From: Alcanivorax sp.
Lineage (GTDB): Bacteria > Pseudomonadota > Gammaproteobacteria > Pseudomonadales > Alcanivoracaceae
DNA: 64,000 bases
NCBI RefSeq assembly: GCF_002726155.1
Contig: NZ_PBSH01000005.1
Location: forward strand, 64,659-128,658
Direction: 5' to 3'
Within the stretch, counting starts at the first letter, position 1. Every line of letters starts with the position of its first letter. Below, in pieces: positions 43,509 to 53,588 of the stretch. The translations under genes and the position numbers were made by a program. The notes under the pieces are model-generated. The model saw only the letters and a program-made list of their open reading frames with translations. It did no database searches and was not told the origin of the DNA.

Positions 43509-44744
43509 TTAAAAGACCAAATCGGCGCTGAGACGCACAATGGTGGCATGATCATCTTCCATCTCCGCCCCCGGGTCGGTGACAAAGAACCCTGTGGTGG
43601 AAACCTCATCATCAGAGAAGTCGTAGTAGTAACTGAACTCCCCTTTCAGGGCGATGGAATCGGTGAGCGAGTAACGTAATCCTGCCGTCCAGCTTTTCTG
43701 CTGTTCGGCCAGGCCATTATTGATCGGGCCAGGTAAAGAGGAATCCAGATCACGGGGGTCCACTTCCGCCCAGGTCACCAACGGCATCCACTTGCCCATA
43801 TACTTACCCAGGCTCACATAGGCACTTTGGCTGCTGGGGTACCAGTTCCCAAAGTCCAGACGCGCCACCTCGCCAGACATGAACCAGCTACCGTCATCAT
43901 ATTGCAGGCCCAGGCCTGCGAAGTAGGTGTACACCTCGTCAAAGGACAATCCCAATGCGGTAGCAGGAATCAGTGCATCCAGATCATCCTGTCCCACGGA
44001 CACATCCGCCGCAGAGTAGGCCGCACGCACGGTCCAGTCACGCCAGCGACTGGTCAGATTCATGCCGGCGAGATCGTCAGCCTGATATTGCGCATTGTTG
44101 GTACGCGGCCCACCATCCACGGTGCTGGAACCCCAGAAACCGCTAACCCGGTGGCTGACCGGGCCGGTATTGAAGCCCCAGGTCGCTTCCAGTGCTTCCA
44201 TGGTTTTGATGGGCGCCAGCTGATACACCTCGGAAGGCAGTGACACCCAGGGATAGGCATAACCCACATCCACATACTGCGAGTGCAGATAAAACGGCGC
44301 CACAATACGCCCCGCCTTGACGCTGACGCTCTCGGTAACGTCGTAGTCCAGGTAGGCCCACTGCACTTCCGCATTGAAATCATCGGCACCGGAGGCAAAC
44401 AGCTGAACAACAGCCTCGGCCTTATCGGTGAGCTGGGCGTTGAACTGTACGCCGGCACGGGTAAGGGAATCATGACTCCACTTGTCACCGGAGCCATCAA
44501 TGTAGCTGCCGTCGTCACCCAAGGTGGTGTCCGCCTCGGCACGGCTCATGCCGGCGGAGAGGAATCCGTTGATACGCAGCCGCTCAGGCTGTGTCAGGCT
44601 GCTTTCAACCTGTTGCTGTTCCAGCTTTTCAAGCCGCTGCTGGTAATCACGCAGCGTCTGTTCCACATCGCTTTCAGCAGCAGTCGCCCATAAAGGGCTG
44701 ATGCCCAGCGACGCACCGAGCACGACAGATAATGCCTTTCCCAT
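43509..44744 (-). CDS. Outer membrane porin-like protein with coiled-coil N terminus
   Basis: A 411-residue exported protein. The signal peptide ends near WATAAESD and is followed by a short coiled coil (VEQTLRDYQQRLEKLEQQQVESS), a common feature of trimeric porins and O/P-type specific channels. The rest is strands alternating with loops (AVVQLFASGADDFNAEVQWAYLDYDVTESVSVKAGRIV, SWTAGLRYSLTDSIALKGEFSYYYDFSDDE) and a C-terminal RLSADLVF ending in Phe. It resembles phosphate- or oxyanion-type porins in layout. It is upstream of the PstS-like gene in a two-gene operon. Confidence 0.75.
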   Translation of the reverse strand: MGKALSVVLGASLGISPLWATAAESDVEQTLRDYQQRLEKLEQQQVESSLTQPERLRINGFLSAGMSRAEADTTLGDDGSYIDGSGDKWSHDSLTRAGVQFNAQLTDKAEAVVQLFASGADDFNAEVQWAYLDYDVTESVSVKAGRIVAPFYLHSQYVDVGYAYPWVSLPSEVYQLAPIKTMEALEATWGFNTGPVSHRVSGFWGSSTVDGGPRTNNAQYQADDLAGMNLTSRWRDWTVRAAYSAADVSVGQDDLDALIPATALGLSFDEVYTYFAGLGLQYDDGSWFMSGEVARLDFGNWYPSSQSAYVSLGKYMGKWMPLVTWAEVDPRDLDSSLPGPINNGLAEQQKSWTAGLRYSLTDSIALKGEFSYYYDFSDDEVSTTGFFVTDPGAEMEDDHATIVRLSADLVF

Positions 44745-44827
44745 AGCTCCCCCACAGAAAATTCGTCTTTTTCATTAAAGTTTAACTAAGACGAAAGGAT
44801 GGCATTATCCGTGATTGTGATCGGGAA

Positions 44828-45283
44828 TCAAGCGCCAGAGGGCGCTTCACGCAAAACCGGCAACCCGGCACAAATCGCCTCCCCTTCAGCCTGCGTCAGG
44901 CAGACCGTGACCGACTCACCAGGCTGCGGAACCCGCTGCAGTTTCATCAGCATCAAATGGTCGCCGCCCGGTGAAAAGGAAAACGATTCCCCCGGCGCCA
45001 ACATGACGTGATGCAGATGGCCCATCTTGCGCGTCCCGTCCTCCAGGGTTTTCATACTGTGCAACATGGCATGCCCCGCAATTTCACTATGAGCACCGGT
45101 AATTTTTACGCTGCTGTCACCCTCATTGGTCACCGTAAGGTAGCCTGCCATGGTCGGCGACACCGGCGGCACGGCCCGCAGCCAGCCATCACTGATTCGT
45201 ACATCCGCGTTGGCAGCTCCCGCGCACAGCGCGGCAGCCAGTGCCACGCCCTGACAAACGGGCTTACAAAAGTGATTCAACAT
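44828..45283 (-). CDS. PCu(A)C copper chaperone (DUF461)
   Basis: A 151-residue periplasmic protein with a signal peptide (VALAAALCAGAANA). The mature part has ISDGWLRAVPPVSPTMAGYLTVTNEG and the copper-site region HAMLHSMKTLEDGTRKMGHLHHVMLAPGESFSFSPGGDHLMLMKL, where His and Met residues bind Cu(I). The protein delivers copper to the CuA centre of cytochrome oxidase. It overlaps the upstream Sco gene by 20 bases, which fits their joint role. Confidence 0.92.
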   Translation of the reverse strand: MLNHFCKPVCQGVALAAALCAGAANADVRISDGWLRAVPPVSPTMAGYLTVTNEGDSSVKITGAHSEIAGHAMLHSMKTLEDGTRKMGHLHHVMLAPGESFSFSPGGDHLMLMKLQRVPQPGESVTVCLTQAEGEAICAGLPVLREAPSGA

Positions 45284-45836
45284 CCGTTACCACCTCATCA
45301 ATCTTGAAATCTGCCGGGTACAACTTGCGCACACGCGCCTGGTCATCCAGCAGGTAAATATAGTCGCTATGGGTAAACAGGTAGCCCTGCTCCCCGGCAT
45401 CCTTATCCTTGATGAAAACCACACCGTACTGCTCGGCCACCTCACGGATCTGTTCCAGGCTGCCCGTCAAACCGATGATGTCTGCCTTGAACCAGGGCAG
45501 ATATTCTTTCAGGTGGGCAGCCGTGTCCCGCTCAGGATCAAACGTAATGAACACCGGTTGCACCTGATCGGCCACCCCCTCCTCTTCCAGGTGACGGTAA
45601 ACCTGTGCCACCTGGGCCAGCACTGCCGGGCAGATATCCGGGCAATGGGTGTAGCCAAAGAACAGAATCGACACCTGCCCCTTCAGCTTATCCGCTTGAA
45701 AAGGCGCACCATTTTGATCGGTCAGGGTGAAATCCCCCCCCAGCCGGGAGTTCACCGGCAGGTCACTTTCCTGCTTGCCACAGCTGGCCAGCACCAACGC
45801 TGCCAGTAATGGCAACACATACAGCAGTTTTCGCAT
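45264..45836 (-). CDS. SCO1/SenC family copper metallochaperone
   Basis: The ATG at 45836 follows GGAGAATTC and gives 190 residues; a longer frame upstream lacks a ribosome site. A lipoprotein-type signal ends at VLASCGKQ. The thioredoxin-like domain has FGYTHCPDICPAVLAQ (CxxxC copper site), FITFDPERDTAAHLKEYL and a late TLTDYIYLLD-like HSDYIYLLD with the third ligand His. It supplies copper to CuA of subunit II. It forms an operon with the PCuAC gene and serves the oxidase encoded at 8.7-13 kb. Confidence 0.92.
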   Translation of the reverse strand: MRKLLYVLPLLAALVLASCGKQESDLPVNSRLGGDFTLTDQNGAPFQADKLKGQVSILFFGYTHCPDICPAVLAQVAQVYRHLEEEGVADQVQPVFITFDPERDTAAHLKEYLPWFKADIIGLTGSLEQIREVAEQYGVVFIKDKDAGEQGYLFTHSDYIYLLDDQARVRKLYPADFKIDEVVTDVESLL

Positions 45837-45871
45837 GAATTCTCCGGTTCGCAGTTTGCGGCAGTCAGCGC

Positions 45872-45877
45872 TATAAT
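45872..45877 (+). promoter_or_regulatory. TATAAT -10 element of miaB
   Basis: A perfect TATAAT is preceded at 18 bases by TTCGCA (45848-45853), a weak -35. The expected transcript start near 45884 gives a leader of about 33 bases before the miaB ATG. Confidence 0.5.
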
Positions 45878-45916
45878 CCGCGCCCATTTTCCCTCTATTT
45901 GACGGTTAGGCAACCC

Positions 45917-47254
45917 ATGGCACGTAAGCTGTTTATCCAGACCCACGGCTGCCAGATGAACGAGTACGATTCTACCCGCATGGTGGATCTGCTCGAATCC
46001 AGCCACGGCCTGGAGCCCACCGACAACCCGGAAGAAGCGGATGTGTTGCTTCTCAACACCTGCTCTATCCGGGAAAAAGCCCAGGAAAAGGTCTTCCATC
46101 AATTGGGCCGCTGGAAAAAGCTGAAAGACGCCAAGCCCGACATGATCATCGGCGTGGGCGGCTGTGTGGCCAGCCAGGAAGGCGATGCCATCCGCGACCG
46201 CGCACCCTATGTGGACGTGGTTTTCGGCCCCCAGACCCTGCATCGCCTGCCCGGGCTGATCACCCAGGCCGCCAGCACCCGCGAGCTGGCCATTGATGTG
46301 ACCTTCCCGGAAATCGAAAAGTTCGACAATCTGCCGGAACCCAGTGTGGACGGCCCGTCCGCCTTCGTATCCATCATGGAAGGCTGCTCCAAGTACTGCA
46401 CGTTCTGCGTGGTCCCCTACACCCGCGGGGAAGAAGTCAGTCGCCCGGTTCAGCCAGTGCTCAAGGAAATCCAGCACCTGGCCGACATGGGCGTTCGCGA
46501 GGTCAACTTATTAGGTCAGAACGTGAATGCCTACCAGGGTGTAGGTGCCGACGGTGATACGCTGGATCTGGCCGACCTGATCCGCCTGATCCGCGACATC
46601 GACGGCATCGACCGCATTCGCTACACCACCAGCCATCCGGTGGAATTCTCCGATGCACTGATTCAGGTGTACGAAGAAGTCCCTGAGCTGGTCAGCCACC
46701 TGCCCCTGCCGGTGCAGTCCGGCTCGGACCGCATTCTGGCCATGATGAAGCGCAACCACATGGTGCTCGAATACAAGAGCAAGCTGCGCAAGCTCCAGCG
46801 CATTCGCCCGGACATTTCCTTCAGCTCGGATTTCATCATCGGTTTCCCCGGCGAAACCGACCGGGATTTCGAAGACACCATGAACCTGATCCATGACATC
46901 GGCTTCGACATGTCGTTCAGCTTTATCTACAGCGCCCGCCCCGGCACCCCGGCGGCAGACCTGCCCGATGACGTGGACATGGACGTAAAGAAGCAGCGCC
47001 TGGCCATTCTCCAGCAGCGCATCAACCAGAACGCCCAGGACATCTCCCGCAAAATGGTGGGCAGCACCCAGCGCATTCTGGTGGACGGCTTTTCCAAAAA
47101 AGACCCGGGCCAGCTCAAGGGCCGTACCGAAAACAACCGGGTGGTGAACTTCCAGTGCGATGACACCGACCTGATCGGTAAATTCGTAGACGTGACCATC
47201 GCCCAGGCCTACAGCAACTCCCTGCTGGGCACCGATCCGCGCAACCCGGGCTAA
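45917..47254 (+). CDS. miaB: tRNA-2-methylthio-N6-dimethylallyladenosine synthase MiaB
   Basis: The ATG at 45917 gives 445 residues, the usual MiaB length. The N-terminal domain binds an auxiliary [4Fe-4S] cluster through Cys12, Cys49 and Cys83. The radical SAM cluster cysteines are at 157, 161 and 164 (GCSKYCTFC). [19 protein letters not shown] and [16 protein letters not shown] are family signatures, and the C-terminal TRAM domain (about 375-440) binds RNA. It adds the methylthio group to i6A37 of tRNAs that read codons starting with U. In many relatives miaB lies next to ybeZ; here about 6.3 kb of other genes separates them. Confidence 0.97.
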   Translation: MARKLFIQTHGCQMNEYDSTRMVDLLESSHGLEPTDNPEEADVLLLNTCSIREKAQEKVFHQLGRWKKLKDAKPDMIIGVGGCVASQEGDAIRDRAPYVDVVFGPQTLHRLPGLITQAASTRELAIDVTFPEIEKFDNLPEPSVDGPSAFVSIMEGCSKYCTFCVVPYTRGEEVSRPVQPVLKEIQHLADMGVREVNLLGQNVNAYQGVGADGDTLDLADLIRLIRDIDGIDRIRYTTSHPVEFSDALIQVYEEVPELVSHLPLPVQSGSDRILAMMKRNHMVLEYKSKLRKLQRIRPDISFSSDFIIGFPGETDRDFEDTMNLIHDIGFDMSFSFIYSARPGTPAADLPDDVDMDVKKQRLAILQQRINQNAQDISRKMVGSTQRILVDGFSKKDPGQLKGRTENNRVVNFQCDDTDLIGKFVDVTIAQAYSNSLLGTDPRNPG

Positions 47255-47386
47255 ACGCCCGGGCCCGGACGGCTCATATCGTTATAGCGATTCGTTCCAG
47301 GCGAACCGCTTTTAATTAGCGTCTGGTTATATAGACTTGAACCTCGTTCGTGTTGACCAACGCCGACCCATTTGTGAGGACAAACC

Positions 47387-48388
47387 ATGCGTGTATGGAT
47401 TTCCGCCCTGTTGCTGGCCATTGCCGGCACCGCCAGTGCCCAGCAGACCCTGCTGAACAGCTCCTACGATATTGCCCGTGAGCTGTTTGCCGCCGTGAAC
47501 CCCAAGTTCCAGGCCCACTGGCAGGAAATGAGCGGCGAAAAGGTCTCCATTCAGCAGTCCCACTCCGGCTCCTCCAAGCAAGCCCGCGCTATCCTGCAGG
47601 GCCTGAAAGCGGACGTAGTCACCTTTAATCAGGTCACCGACGTCAATGTACTGCATGACAAGGGCAACCTGATTCCGGCGGACTGGAATACCCGCCTGCC
47701 CAACAACTCCAGCCCTTACTATTCCACCACCGCGTTCCTGGTGCGCAAGGGCAACCCAAAAAATATTCAGGGCTGGGCGGACCTGGTGAAAGAAGACGTC
47801 AGTGTGGTCTTCCCCAACCCGAAGACCTCCGGCAACGGCCGCTACACCTACCTGGCCGCCTGGATGGCAACCAGTGATCGTCTAGGCGGAGACGAAGAAA
47901 AAGTCCGGGACTACATGGCCCACTTTCTCGCCAACGTCGCCGTATTCGATTCCGGTGGCCGCGCGGCCACCGTCACCTTTGCCGAGCGTGAAATTGGCGA
48001 CGTGCTGATCAGCTTCGAGTCGGAGGTGAACAATATCCGCAAGCAGTACGGTAGTGACGACTACGACGTGGTAGTGCCGAAAACCTCCGTGCTGGCCGAA
48101 TTCCCGGTTACCGTGGTGGACAAGGTGGTGGACAAGAAAGGCACCCGTAAAGTCGCCACTGAATACTTGAACTTCCTCTACAGTGAAGACATTCAGCGAC
48201 TGCTGGCCGGCTTCAATTACCGGGTGCATAACGACACCGTAGTGAAGGAAACCGCCGACCAGTTCCCGCCAGTAAAACTGCTGGAAGTGGCTGACTACTT
48301 TGGCTCCTGGGCGGACGCCCAGAAGACCCACTTTGCGTCTGGTGGCGAGCTGGATCGCTTGCAAGCCAAGGCCCGGAGCCTGCGCTAA
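47387..48388 (+). CDS. Sulfate/thiosulfate-binding periplasmic protein
   Basis: A 333-residue protein with a signal peptide cleaved after [80 protein letters not shown] and [20 protein letters not shown] are the Sbp/CysP signatures. Sbp and CysP cannot be separated with confidence by eye, so no symbol is given. It captures sulfate or thiosulfate for the ABC transporter encoded by the three following genes. The 132-base gap before it probably holds the CysB-type regulation, but no operator is clear. Confidence 0.93.
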   Translation: MRVWISALLLAIAGTASAQQTLLNSSYDIARELFAAVNPKFQAHWQEMSGEKVSIQQSHSGSSKQARAILQGLKADVVTFNQVTDVNVLHDKGNLIPADWNTRLPNNSSPYYSTTAFLVRKGNPKNIQGWADLVKEDVSVVFPNPKTSGNGRYTYLAAWMATSDRLGGDEEKVRDYMAHFLANVAVFDSGGRAATVTFAEREIGDVLISFESEVNNIRKQYGSDDYDVVVPKTSVLAEFPVTVVDKVVDKKGTRKVATEYLNFLYSEDIQRLLAGFNYRVHNDTVVKETADQFPPVKLLEVADYFGSWADAQKTHFASGGELDRLQAKARSLR

Positions 48389-48404
48389 ACCGCGCCAATA
48401 GACA

Positions 48405-49241
48405 GTGCCCCTACTGCGAACCCAACACTCCGTTTTACCCGGCTTCACGCTCAGCTTCGCGCTGAGCGTGTTGTTTATCTGTCTGGTGATTCTGGTGCCC
48501 CTGTCCGGGCTCGCCATTCATGTGTCACAGATGAGCTGGGCCCAATACTGGGGCGTGATTACCGACCCCCGCTCACTGGCCAGCTTCCGCGTGACCCTGC
48601 TAGCCGCCGCCGGCGCCAGTGGCATTAACGCTGTAGTCGGTTTGTTGCTGGCCTGGGTGATCACCCGCTACCGCTTCCCCGGCCGGCGCCTGATGGATGC
48701 ATTGGTGGACTTGCCCTTTGCCCTGCCCACCGCCGTGGCTGGGCTCACCCTGTCAGCCCTGTTTGCCGCCAACGGCTGGCTGGGGCAATGGTTTGAAGCA
48801 GTGGGCATCAGCGTGGCCTACACGCCGCTGGGCATCATGATCGCCATGAGCTTCACCAGCCTGCCTTTCGTGGTACGCGCCGTGCAGCCAGTACTGGAAG
48901 ACTTGACCCCGGACGTGGAAGAAGCCGCCGCCACCCTGGGCGCCACGCCCATGGCCACCTTTACCCGGGTGATTCTCGCGCAGCTGATGCCGGCACTACT
49001 CACCGGCACCGCCCTGGCCTTTACCCGCAGCCTGGGCGAATACGGTGCAGTGATTTTTATCGCCGGCAACATGCCCTTCGAAACCGAAATCCTCTCGCTG
49101 CTGGTCAACATCCGCCTGGATGAATTCGACTACGGCGCCGCCAGTGCACTGGCCTCGGTCATCCTGATTGCGTCACTGGTGCTGTTGTTCGGCATCCAGC
49201 TGGTACAGTCCCGCCTCACTCGCCGCTGGAAGGGGCATTAA
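48405..49241 (+). CDS. cysT: Sulfate ABC transporter permease CysT (CysU)
   Basis: A 278-residue permease with six helices and the EAA loop EEAAATLGATPMATFTRVILAQLMPALLTGTALAFTRSLGEYG. LVDLPFALPTAVAGLTL is a CysT signature. It starts with GTG without a strong ribosome site, 17 bases after the binding-protein gene, so translation probably depends on coupling. It pairs with CysW to form the channel. Confidence 0.95.
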   Translation: MPLLRTQHSVLPGFTLSFALSVLFICLVILVPLSGLAIHVSQMSWAQYWGVITDPRSLASFRVTLLAAAGASGINAVVGLLLAWVITRYRFPGRRLMDALVDLPFALPTAVAGLTLSALFAANGWLGQWFEAVGISVAYTPLGIMIAMSFTSLPFVVRAVQPVLEDLTPDVEEAAATLGATPMATFTRVILAQLMPALLTGTALAFTRSLGEYGAVIFIAGNMPFETEILSLLVNIRLDEFDYGAASALASVILIASLVLLFGIQLVQSRLTRRWKGH

Positions 49242-49243
49242 CC

Positions 49244-50101
49244 ATGCATGAACGCCCCCGCCACTGGCACCAATGGCTACTGATTCTGGCCGCCTTCGCT
49301 GCGGTCGCCATTCTGTTGGTGATGCCACTGGCGCTGATTTTCACCGAAGCCTTCAGCCAGGGCTGGGCCATGGTGCAACAGAACCTGACCAACCCGGACA
49401 TGCTTGGCGCCATCAAGCTGACACTGATCGTCGCGCTAATCACCGTGCCAGTGAACCTGCTGTTCGGCATTCTGCTGGCCTGGTGCGTTACCCGTTACGA
49501 GTTCCGCGGCCGCAAGCTGCTCAGCACCCTTATCGACATCCCCTTCGCCATGAGCCCGGTGGTGGCCGGGCTGTGTTATCTGGTGGTGTACGGGGCGCAG
49601 AGCGTGGTGGGTAACTGGTTCAGCGGCATGGGCGTGCAACTGATGTTCGCCCTGCCCGGCATGGTCATGGTCACCGTCTTTGTTACCTGCCCCTATGTGG
49701 CACGGGTGCTGATTCCGTTAATGGAGTCCCAGGGCCAGCACGAAGAAGAAGCGGCCATCATTCTTGGTGCCTCCGGGTGGCAGGCCTTCTGGTACGTCAC
49801 GTTGCCGAAAATTCGCTGGGCACTGTTGTATGGCGTGGTCCTCACCAACGCCCGGGCGGTGGGCGAATTCGGTGCGGTGAGCGTGGTCTCCGGCCTGATT
49901 CGCGGGCAGACCCTGACCCTGCCGTTGCTGGTGCAGATGTGGAATCAGGACTACAACACCGTGGGCGCTTTTACCGCAGCCGGCCTGCTGGCCGCCATGG
50001 CGCTGGTCACTCTACTGTTGAAAACCATACTGGAATGGGCCACGCAAAATACCTCGCAAGACAGCGCCGAACCGACAGTCACTGAACAGGACACCCCATG
50101 A
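49244..50101 (+). CDS. cysW: Sulfate ABC transporter permease CysW
   Basis: A 285-residue permease with six helices. [72 protein letters not shown] (EAA loop) and [17 protein letters not shown] are CysW hallmarks. The gene begins three bases after cysT and overlaps cysA by four bases (ATGA). Confidence 0.96.
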   Translation: MHERPRHWHQWLLILAAFAAVAILLVMPLALIFTEAFSQGWAMVQQNLTNPDMLGAIKLTLIVALITVPVNLLFGILLAWCVTRYEFRGRKLLSTLIDIPFAMSPVVAGLCYLVVYGAQSVVGNWFSGMGVQLMFALPGMVMVTVFVTCPYVARVLIPLMESQGQHEEEAAIILGASGWQAFWYVTLPKIRWALLYGVVLTNARAVGEFGAVSVVSGLIRGQTLTLPLLVQMWNQDYNTVGAFTAAGLLAAMALVTLLLKTILEWATQNTSQDSAEPTVTEQDTP

Positions 50102-51192
50102 GCATTCGTGTCGAACAGATTCAAAAACGTTTTGGCGATTTCACCGCGCTGAACGACATCAATCTGGATGTTCAGGAAGGTCAGCTAGTGGGTCTACTGG
50201 GCCCCTCCGGTTCCGGCAAAACGACACTGCTACGCATCATTGCCGGGCTGGAAAAAGCGGATCAGGGACGAGTGCTGTTCCATGGCCAGGACGTGACCGA
50301 CCTGGACGTGCGCAAACGCAAGGTGGGCTTTGTGTTCCAGCAGTATGCCCTGTTCCGCCACCTGACCGTGGCCGACAATGTGGCCTTTGGCCTGCGCATG
50401 CTGCCGCGGAAAGAACGCCCCGCCCGCTCGGCAATCCGCCAGCGGGTCAATGAACTCCTTGATCTGGTCCAGCTTGGCCACCTGGCCGGTCGCTACCCCG
50501 CCCAGTTATCCGGCGGGCAGAAACAGCGCGTGGCGCTGGCCCGGGCGCTGGCCCTGAAACCCGATGTCCTGCTGCTGGACGAACCCTTTGGAGCCCTGGA
50601 TGCAAAGGTACGTAAAGAGCTGCGCCGCTGGCTGCGTCATCTGCACGAACAAATTTCTGTTACCAGCATCTTCGTGACCCACGACCAGGAAGAAGCCATG
50701 GAAGTGTCGGACCAGGTGGTAGTCATGAGCCAGGGGCGCATCGAACAAATGGCGTCACCGCTCACCGTCTACGAGCAACCGGCCAGCCGTTTCGTGTTCG
50801 ACTTCCTGGGGCATATCAATGCATTGAAGGGCCATTACGACGGCCGCAGCTGGCAAGCAGGCAACGCACAACTGCGCCTCACCACCGAAGGCGCCTGCCC
50901 GGATGGTGAACTCACCCTTTACCTGCGCCCTCACGAGGCGGACCTGAGAAAAAACCCCAGCGACAGCGCCAACCTGCCCGTCAAACTGGGCGCACGCAGC
51001 GTGTTTGGCGGCACGGTAACACTGGAACTGGAAGCGCTGGGCTGGCCAGCGGCGGTGATGGAAGTGGAATTGAGTCGGGACGCCTGGCAAGCGCTGGATG
51101 CACAACCCGGGGATACCCTGTTTGTGCATCCGCGCCAACTACAGACCGTCACCTGCGACGGCAATCTGGGGCCCAGGGTCACTCCTGCCTGA
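50098..51192 (+). CDS. cysA: Sulfate ABC transporter ATP-binding protein CysA
   Basis: A 364-residue ABC ATPase. Walker A is GPSGSGKT (35-42), the Q loop is [11 protein letters not shown], the signature is LSGGQKQR, Walker B is [12 protein letters not shown] and the switch His is in [13 protein letters not shown]. The C-terminal part after about 235 is the TOBE-like regulatory extension seen in CysA. It powers sulfate or thiosulfate uptake and is the last gene of the operon. Confidence 0.96.
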   Translation: MSIRVEQIQKRFGDFTALNDINLDVQEGQLVGLLGPSGSGKTTLLRIIAGLEKADQGRVLFHGQDVTDLDVRKRKVGFVFQQYALFRHLTVADNVAFGLRMLPRKERPARSAIRQRVNELLDLVQLGHLAGRYPAQLSGGQKQRVALARALALKPDVLLLDEPFGALDAKVRKELRRWLRHLHEQISVTSIFVTHDQEEAMEVSDQVVVMSQGRIEQMASPLTVYEQPASRFVFDFLGHINALKGHYDGRSWQAGNAQLRLTTEGACPDGELTLYLRPHEADLRKNPSDSANLPVKLGARSVFGGTVTLELEALGWPAAVMEVELSRDAWQALDAQPGDTLFVHPRQLQTVTCDGNLGPRVTPA

Positions 51193-51220
51193 CCCGACGC
51201 CCCGTTTCAGCAGCCTGGTC

Positions 51221-53257
51221 TCAGCGTATGCTGCCGCTGGGCAGGCCATCTTCCTCAGCCGGTGCCAGATAATCCGGCAACAACACCACGGACTCCGGTT
51301 TGGTCTGCGCATAACTGGCATCCGGTGTCACATCGCCGCCCGGGCTGGACAGGATGTTATCGAAGCGCAACACCTGATCCTGAGATTTTTCCGCCACGTA
51401 CAGGCTGCTGCCATCGAAGGCGATATCCACCGGATTGCCCAGCTGGGTATTGCCAACGGTGGTGCCATCGCCGTTATCAATGTTCACCGACACATTGGTA
51501 TTGCCCTCTGCCCGATCGGCATTTTCGATCACATACAACTTGCCATCGGTAGGATTCGCCCCACTGCCCACGTCAGAGACAATCAGCGCATTGCTGTCAG
51601 CCACATAGACGATACCGTGCAGGTTAGTCGGTGCGGCAACGGCGCTACCGCCGATAGCCGGGGTGATAATCCGGTCTGCATCGTCCGCGCCTTCATTGGC
51701 TACGTAGTCGTCAAACACCGCCACCGTGCCATCGGTGAGCGCCACATAGAGGCGGTCCTGGTCCGGGTCATAAGCCAGATCCCAGGGCGGCACGGTCAGG
51801 GTTGTTGAAAACAGTGGCGGCGCATTGCCACCGGACTGGGCACCAAAGACTTTCACCGCCGGATCACCGTTATCGGTGATCAGCAGCAGCCCGGCTTCAT
51901 CCGCCACATCAAAGCCTTTCGGGCTGACCAGTGTCGTTGCCGCCCCGGACACAATGCGGTCGCGGCTCAGCGAAAACATCTCGCCATCACGTTCGGTGCC
52001 CAAACGGTTCACCACCACAATGCGGCCGTCCAGGTTGGCGCCATCGTCAGCGGTGAGATAGACATCCCCCAGCTGATTCACGCTGACGCTTTCCAGTGAC
52101 TCGCCCACGGTGAAATCCCGCTGCACGGTCGTCAGGTCGGTATCCAGCACCACCACATCTGGGTCACCCGGCAACGGCGCATTACTGGAGACCAGCACCC
52201 CGTTGATCGTGACGCTGCTGTCATCAATATCGGAAACATCGTCACCCAGTGACGGCGTCCTGATTTGCACCAACGATTCCGGCTTCACTGAGGCCACCGT
52301 CTTATTCGGTGCCACATCGCCGGACGCGCCAGAGAAAATATTGTTGTAGACCAGAATCGCATCGTTGGATTTCTCGGCAATATACGCCTTGTCGCCATCC
52401 AGAATCAGGTCTACCGGATTGCCCAGCATCGTCGCAGGCCCTGCGATCGTGCGATCCGGCGTCACCATGCCAGAAGCGGAGCTGGCATTACTGATCACAT
52501 AAACCTTGCCATCATCCGCCACCGCCGCATCACCCACATCCGTCACCACCAGCGTGTCGGTGGCCGCGCGGTAGGCAATCCCGTGAATATTGGAAATGCT
52601 GGAGCCATCACCTGGGGTAATAGTCCGTGCTGCTGTGGCATCGAAACCGCCCGCCACATAATCGTCTACCACCAGAATAGTGCCGTTGGTCATGGCCAGG
52701 AACAGAATATCCAGGGTTTCGTTATAGGCCAGATCCCAGCAGTTGGCAGGGAGTGCGGTGGAGGCTAACGGCTGGGCCATGTCGCCCGCCGCGGTGCCAA
52801 ACACTTCAATACTGTTACCGCCCACATTGGCGGCGAACAACAGGCCCGCCTCATGAGCCACGGCAATCCCTTTCACCGTGGCGGAACCGGGCGCATCGAT
52901 ATCGCGCTCCAGCGCCGGATCAGTCAGGCTGCTGTCTTCTCGCTGGGCCGCAAGGTGAATGGTTTGGAAGGAACTCGGGGTCGTTGTGTCATCGGCTACA
53001 TACACGTTACCTAACAGATCCTGCGCCATGCCTTCGTTGCCACCGGATGAAAAACGCGCTTCCACATTCAGGTCCGAATCCAGCCGGTTGATTAACCCCT
53101 TATTGGTTGAGCCGTTGAGCATCACCAAAATCGGGTCCGTGCGAACCTCTGGTGGTGTTACGCTATTGTTACGACTACTGTTACCCCCACAGGCAGCGAG
53201 ACTGATTGCCGCCGCCAGGGCCACACAGCCCACATTGCGATACGTGCCGATGTTCAT
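51221..53257 (-). CDS. Large lipoprotein with tandemly duplicated beta-propeller
   Basis: The ATG at 53257 follows AAAGGAG and gives 678 residues. The signal ends in a LAACGG lipobox, so the protein is anchored in a membrane. The mature protein holds two copies of a propeller-like unit of about 320 residues. Matching pairs include WDLAYNETLDILFLAMTNGT with WDLAYDPDQDRLYVALTDGT, IHGIAYRAATDTLVVTDVG with LHGIVYVADSNALIVSDVG, and NPVDLILDGDKAYIAEKSND (about 279) with NPVDIAFDGSSLYVAEKSQD (about 605). The blades resemble NHL/YVTN-type repeats with Asp-rich, possibly calcium-binding turns. The function is unknown. Confidence 0.8.
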   Translation of the reverse strand: MNIGTYRNVGCVALAAAISLAACGGNSSRNNSVTPPEVRTDPILVMLNGSTNKGLINRLDSDLNVEARFSSGGNEGMAQDLLGNVYVADDTTTPSSFQTIHLAAQREDSSLTDPALERDIDAPGSATVKGIAVAHEAGLLFAANVGGNSIEVFGTAAGDMAQPLASTALPANCWDLAYNETLDILFLAMTNGTILVVDDYVAGGFDATAARTITPGDGSSISNIHGIAYRAATDTLVVTDVGDAAVADDGKVYVISNASSASGMVTPDRTIAGPATMLGNPVDLILDGDKAYIAEKSNDAILVYNNIFSGASGDVAPNKTVASVKPESLVQIRTPSLGDDVSDIDDSSVTINGVLVSSNAPLPGDPDVVVLDTDLTTVQRDFTVGESLESVSVNQLGDVYLTADDGANLDGRIVVVNRLGTERDGEMFSLSRDRIVSGAATTLVSPKGFDVADEAGLLLITDNGDPAVKVFGAQSGGNAPPLFSTTLTVPPWDLAYDPDQDRLYVALTDGTVAVFDDYVANEGADDADRIITPAIGGSAVAAPTNLHGIVYVADSNALIVSDVGSGANPTDGKLYVIENADRAEGNTNVSVNIDNGDGTTVGNTQLGNPVDIAFDGSSLYVAEKSQDQVLRFDNILSSPGGDVTPDASYAQTKPESVVLLPDYLAPAEEDGLPSGSIR

Positions 53258-53588
53258 CCTGTTACTCCTTTCCATCCATTGATAACAACCCATCGAACCA
53301 CTGAACCCTCAGTGGCGGGCACGGTGCCGTGCCCTGCCAGTGATACGCAGGCAACACGCGGATGGATGCAAACAACCGGCAAATTTCGCGTGACAAAGTG
53401 TAACCGGCGAGTCCGACCGGGGTTTCTCATCCACCCGCTCCCCCCAACTGTCAGACACAAGCGCACTGCTCCTTGCAGCTGCCGGTGCCGGCGGCTACGC
53501 TGCCCCTGCGAATTCGCTTTCCCGGAACAACGCTTCCGGGTATTCTGAATACACTCTCTAAACAGCCCGAAGGGCCACCTTTTCCATC
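53258..53588. other. 331-base divergent intergenic region
   Basis: The only notable element is a hairpin of about 12 bp with one bulge (TGGCGGGCACGG against CCGTGCCCTGCCA) at about 53313-53340, near the lipoprotein start. The region must carry the leftward lipoprotein promoter and the rightward ybeZ promoter. No gene is seen. Confidence 0.4.

Noticed and set aside
47235..47265. CCCGGG-containing hairpin after miaB
   Set aside because: The GC arms are short and self-complementary and no T-run follows, so I did not call a terminator.
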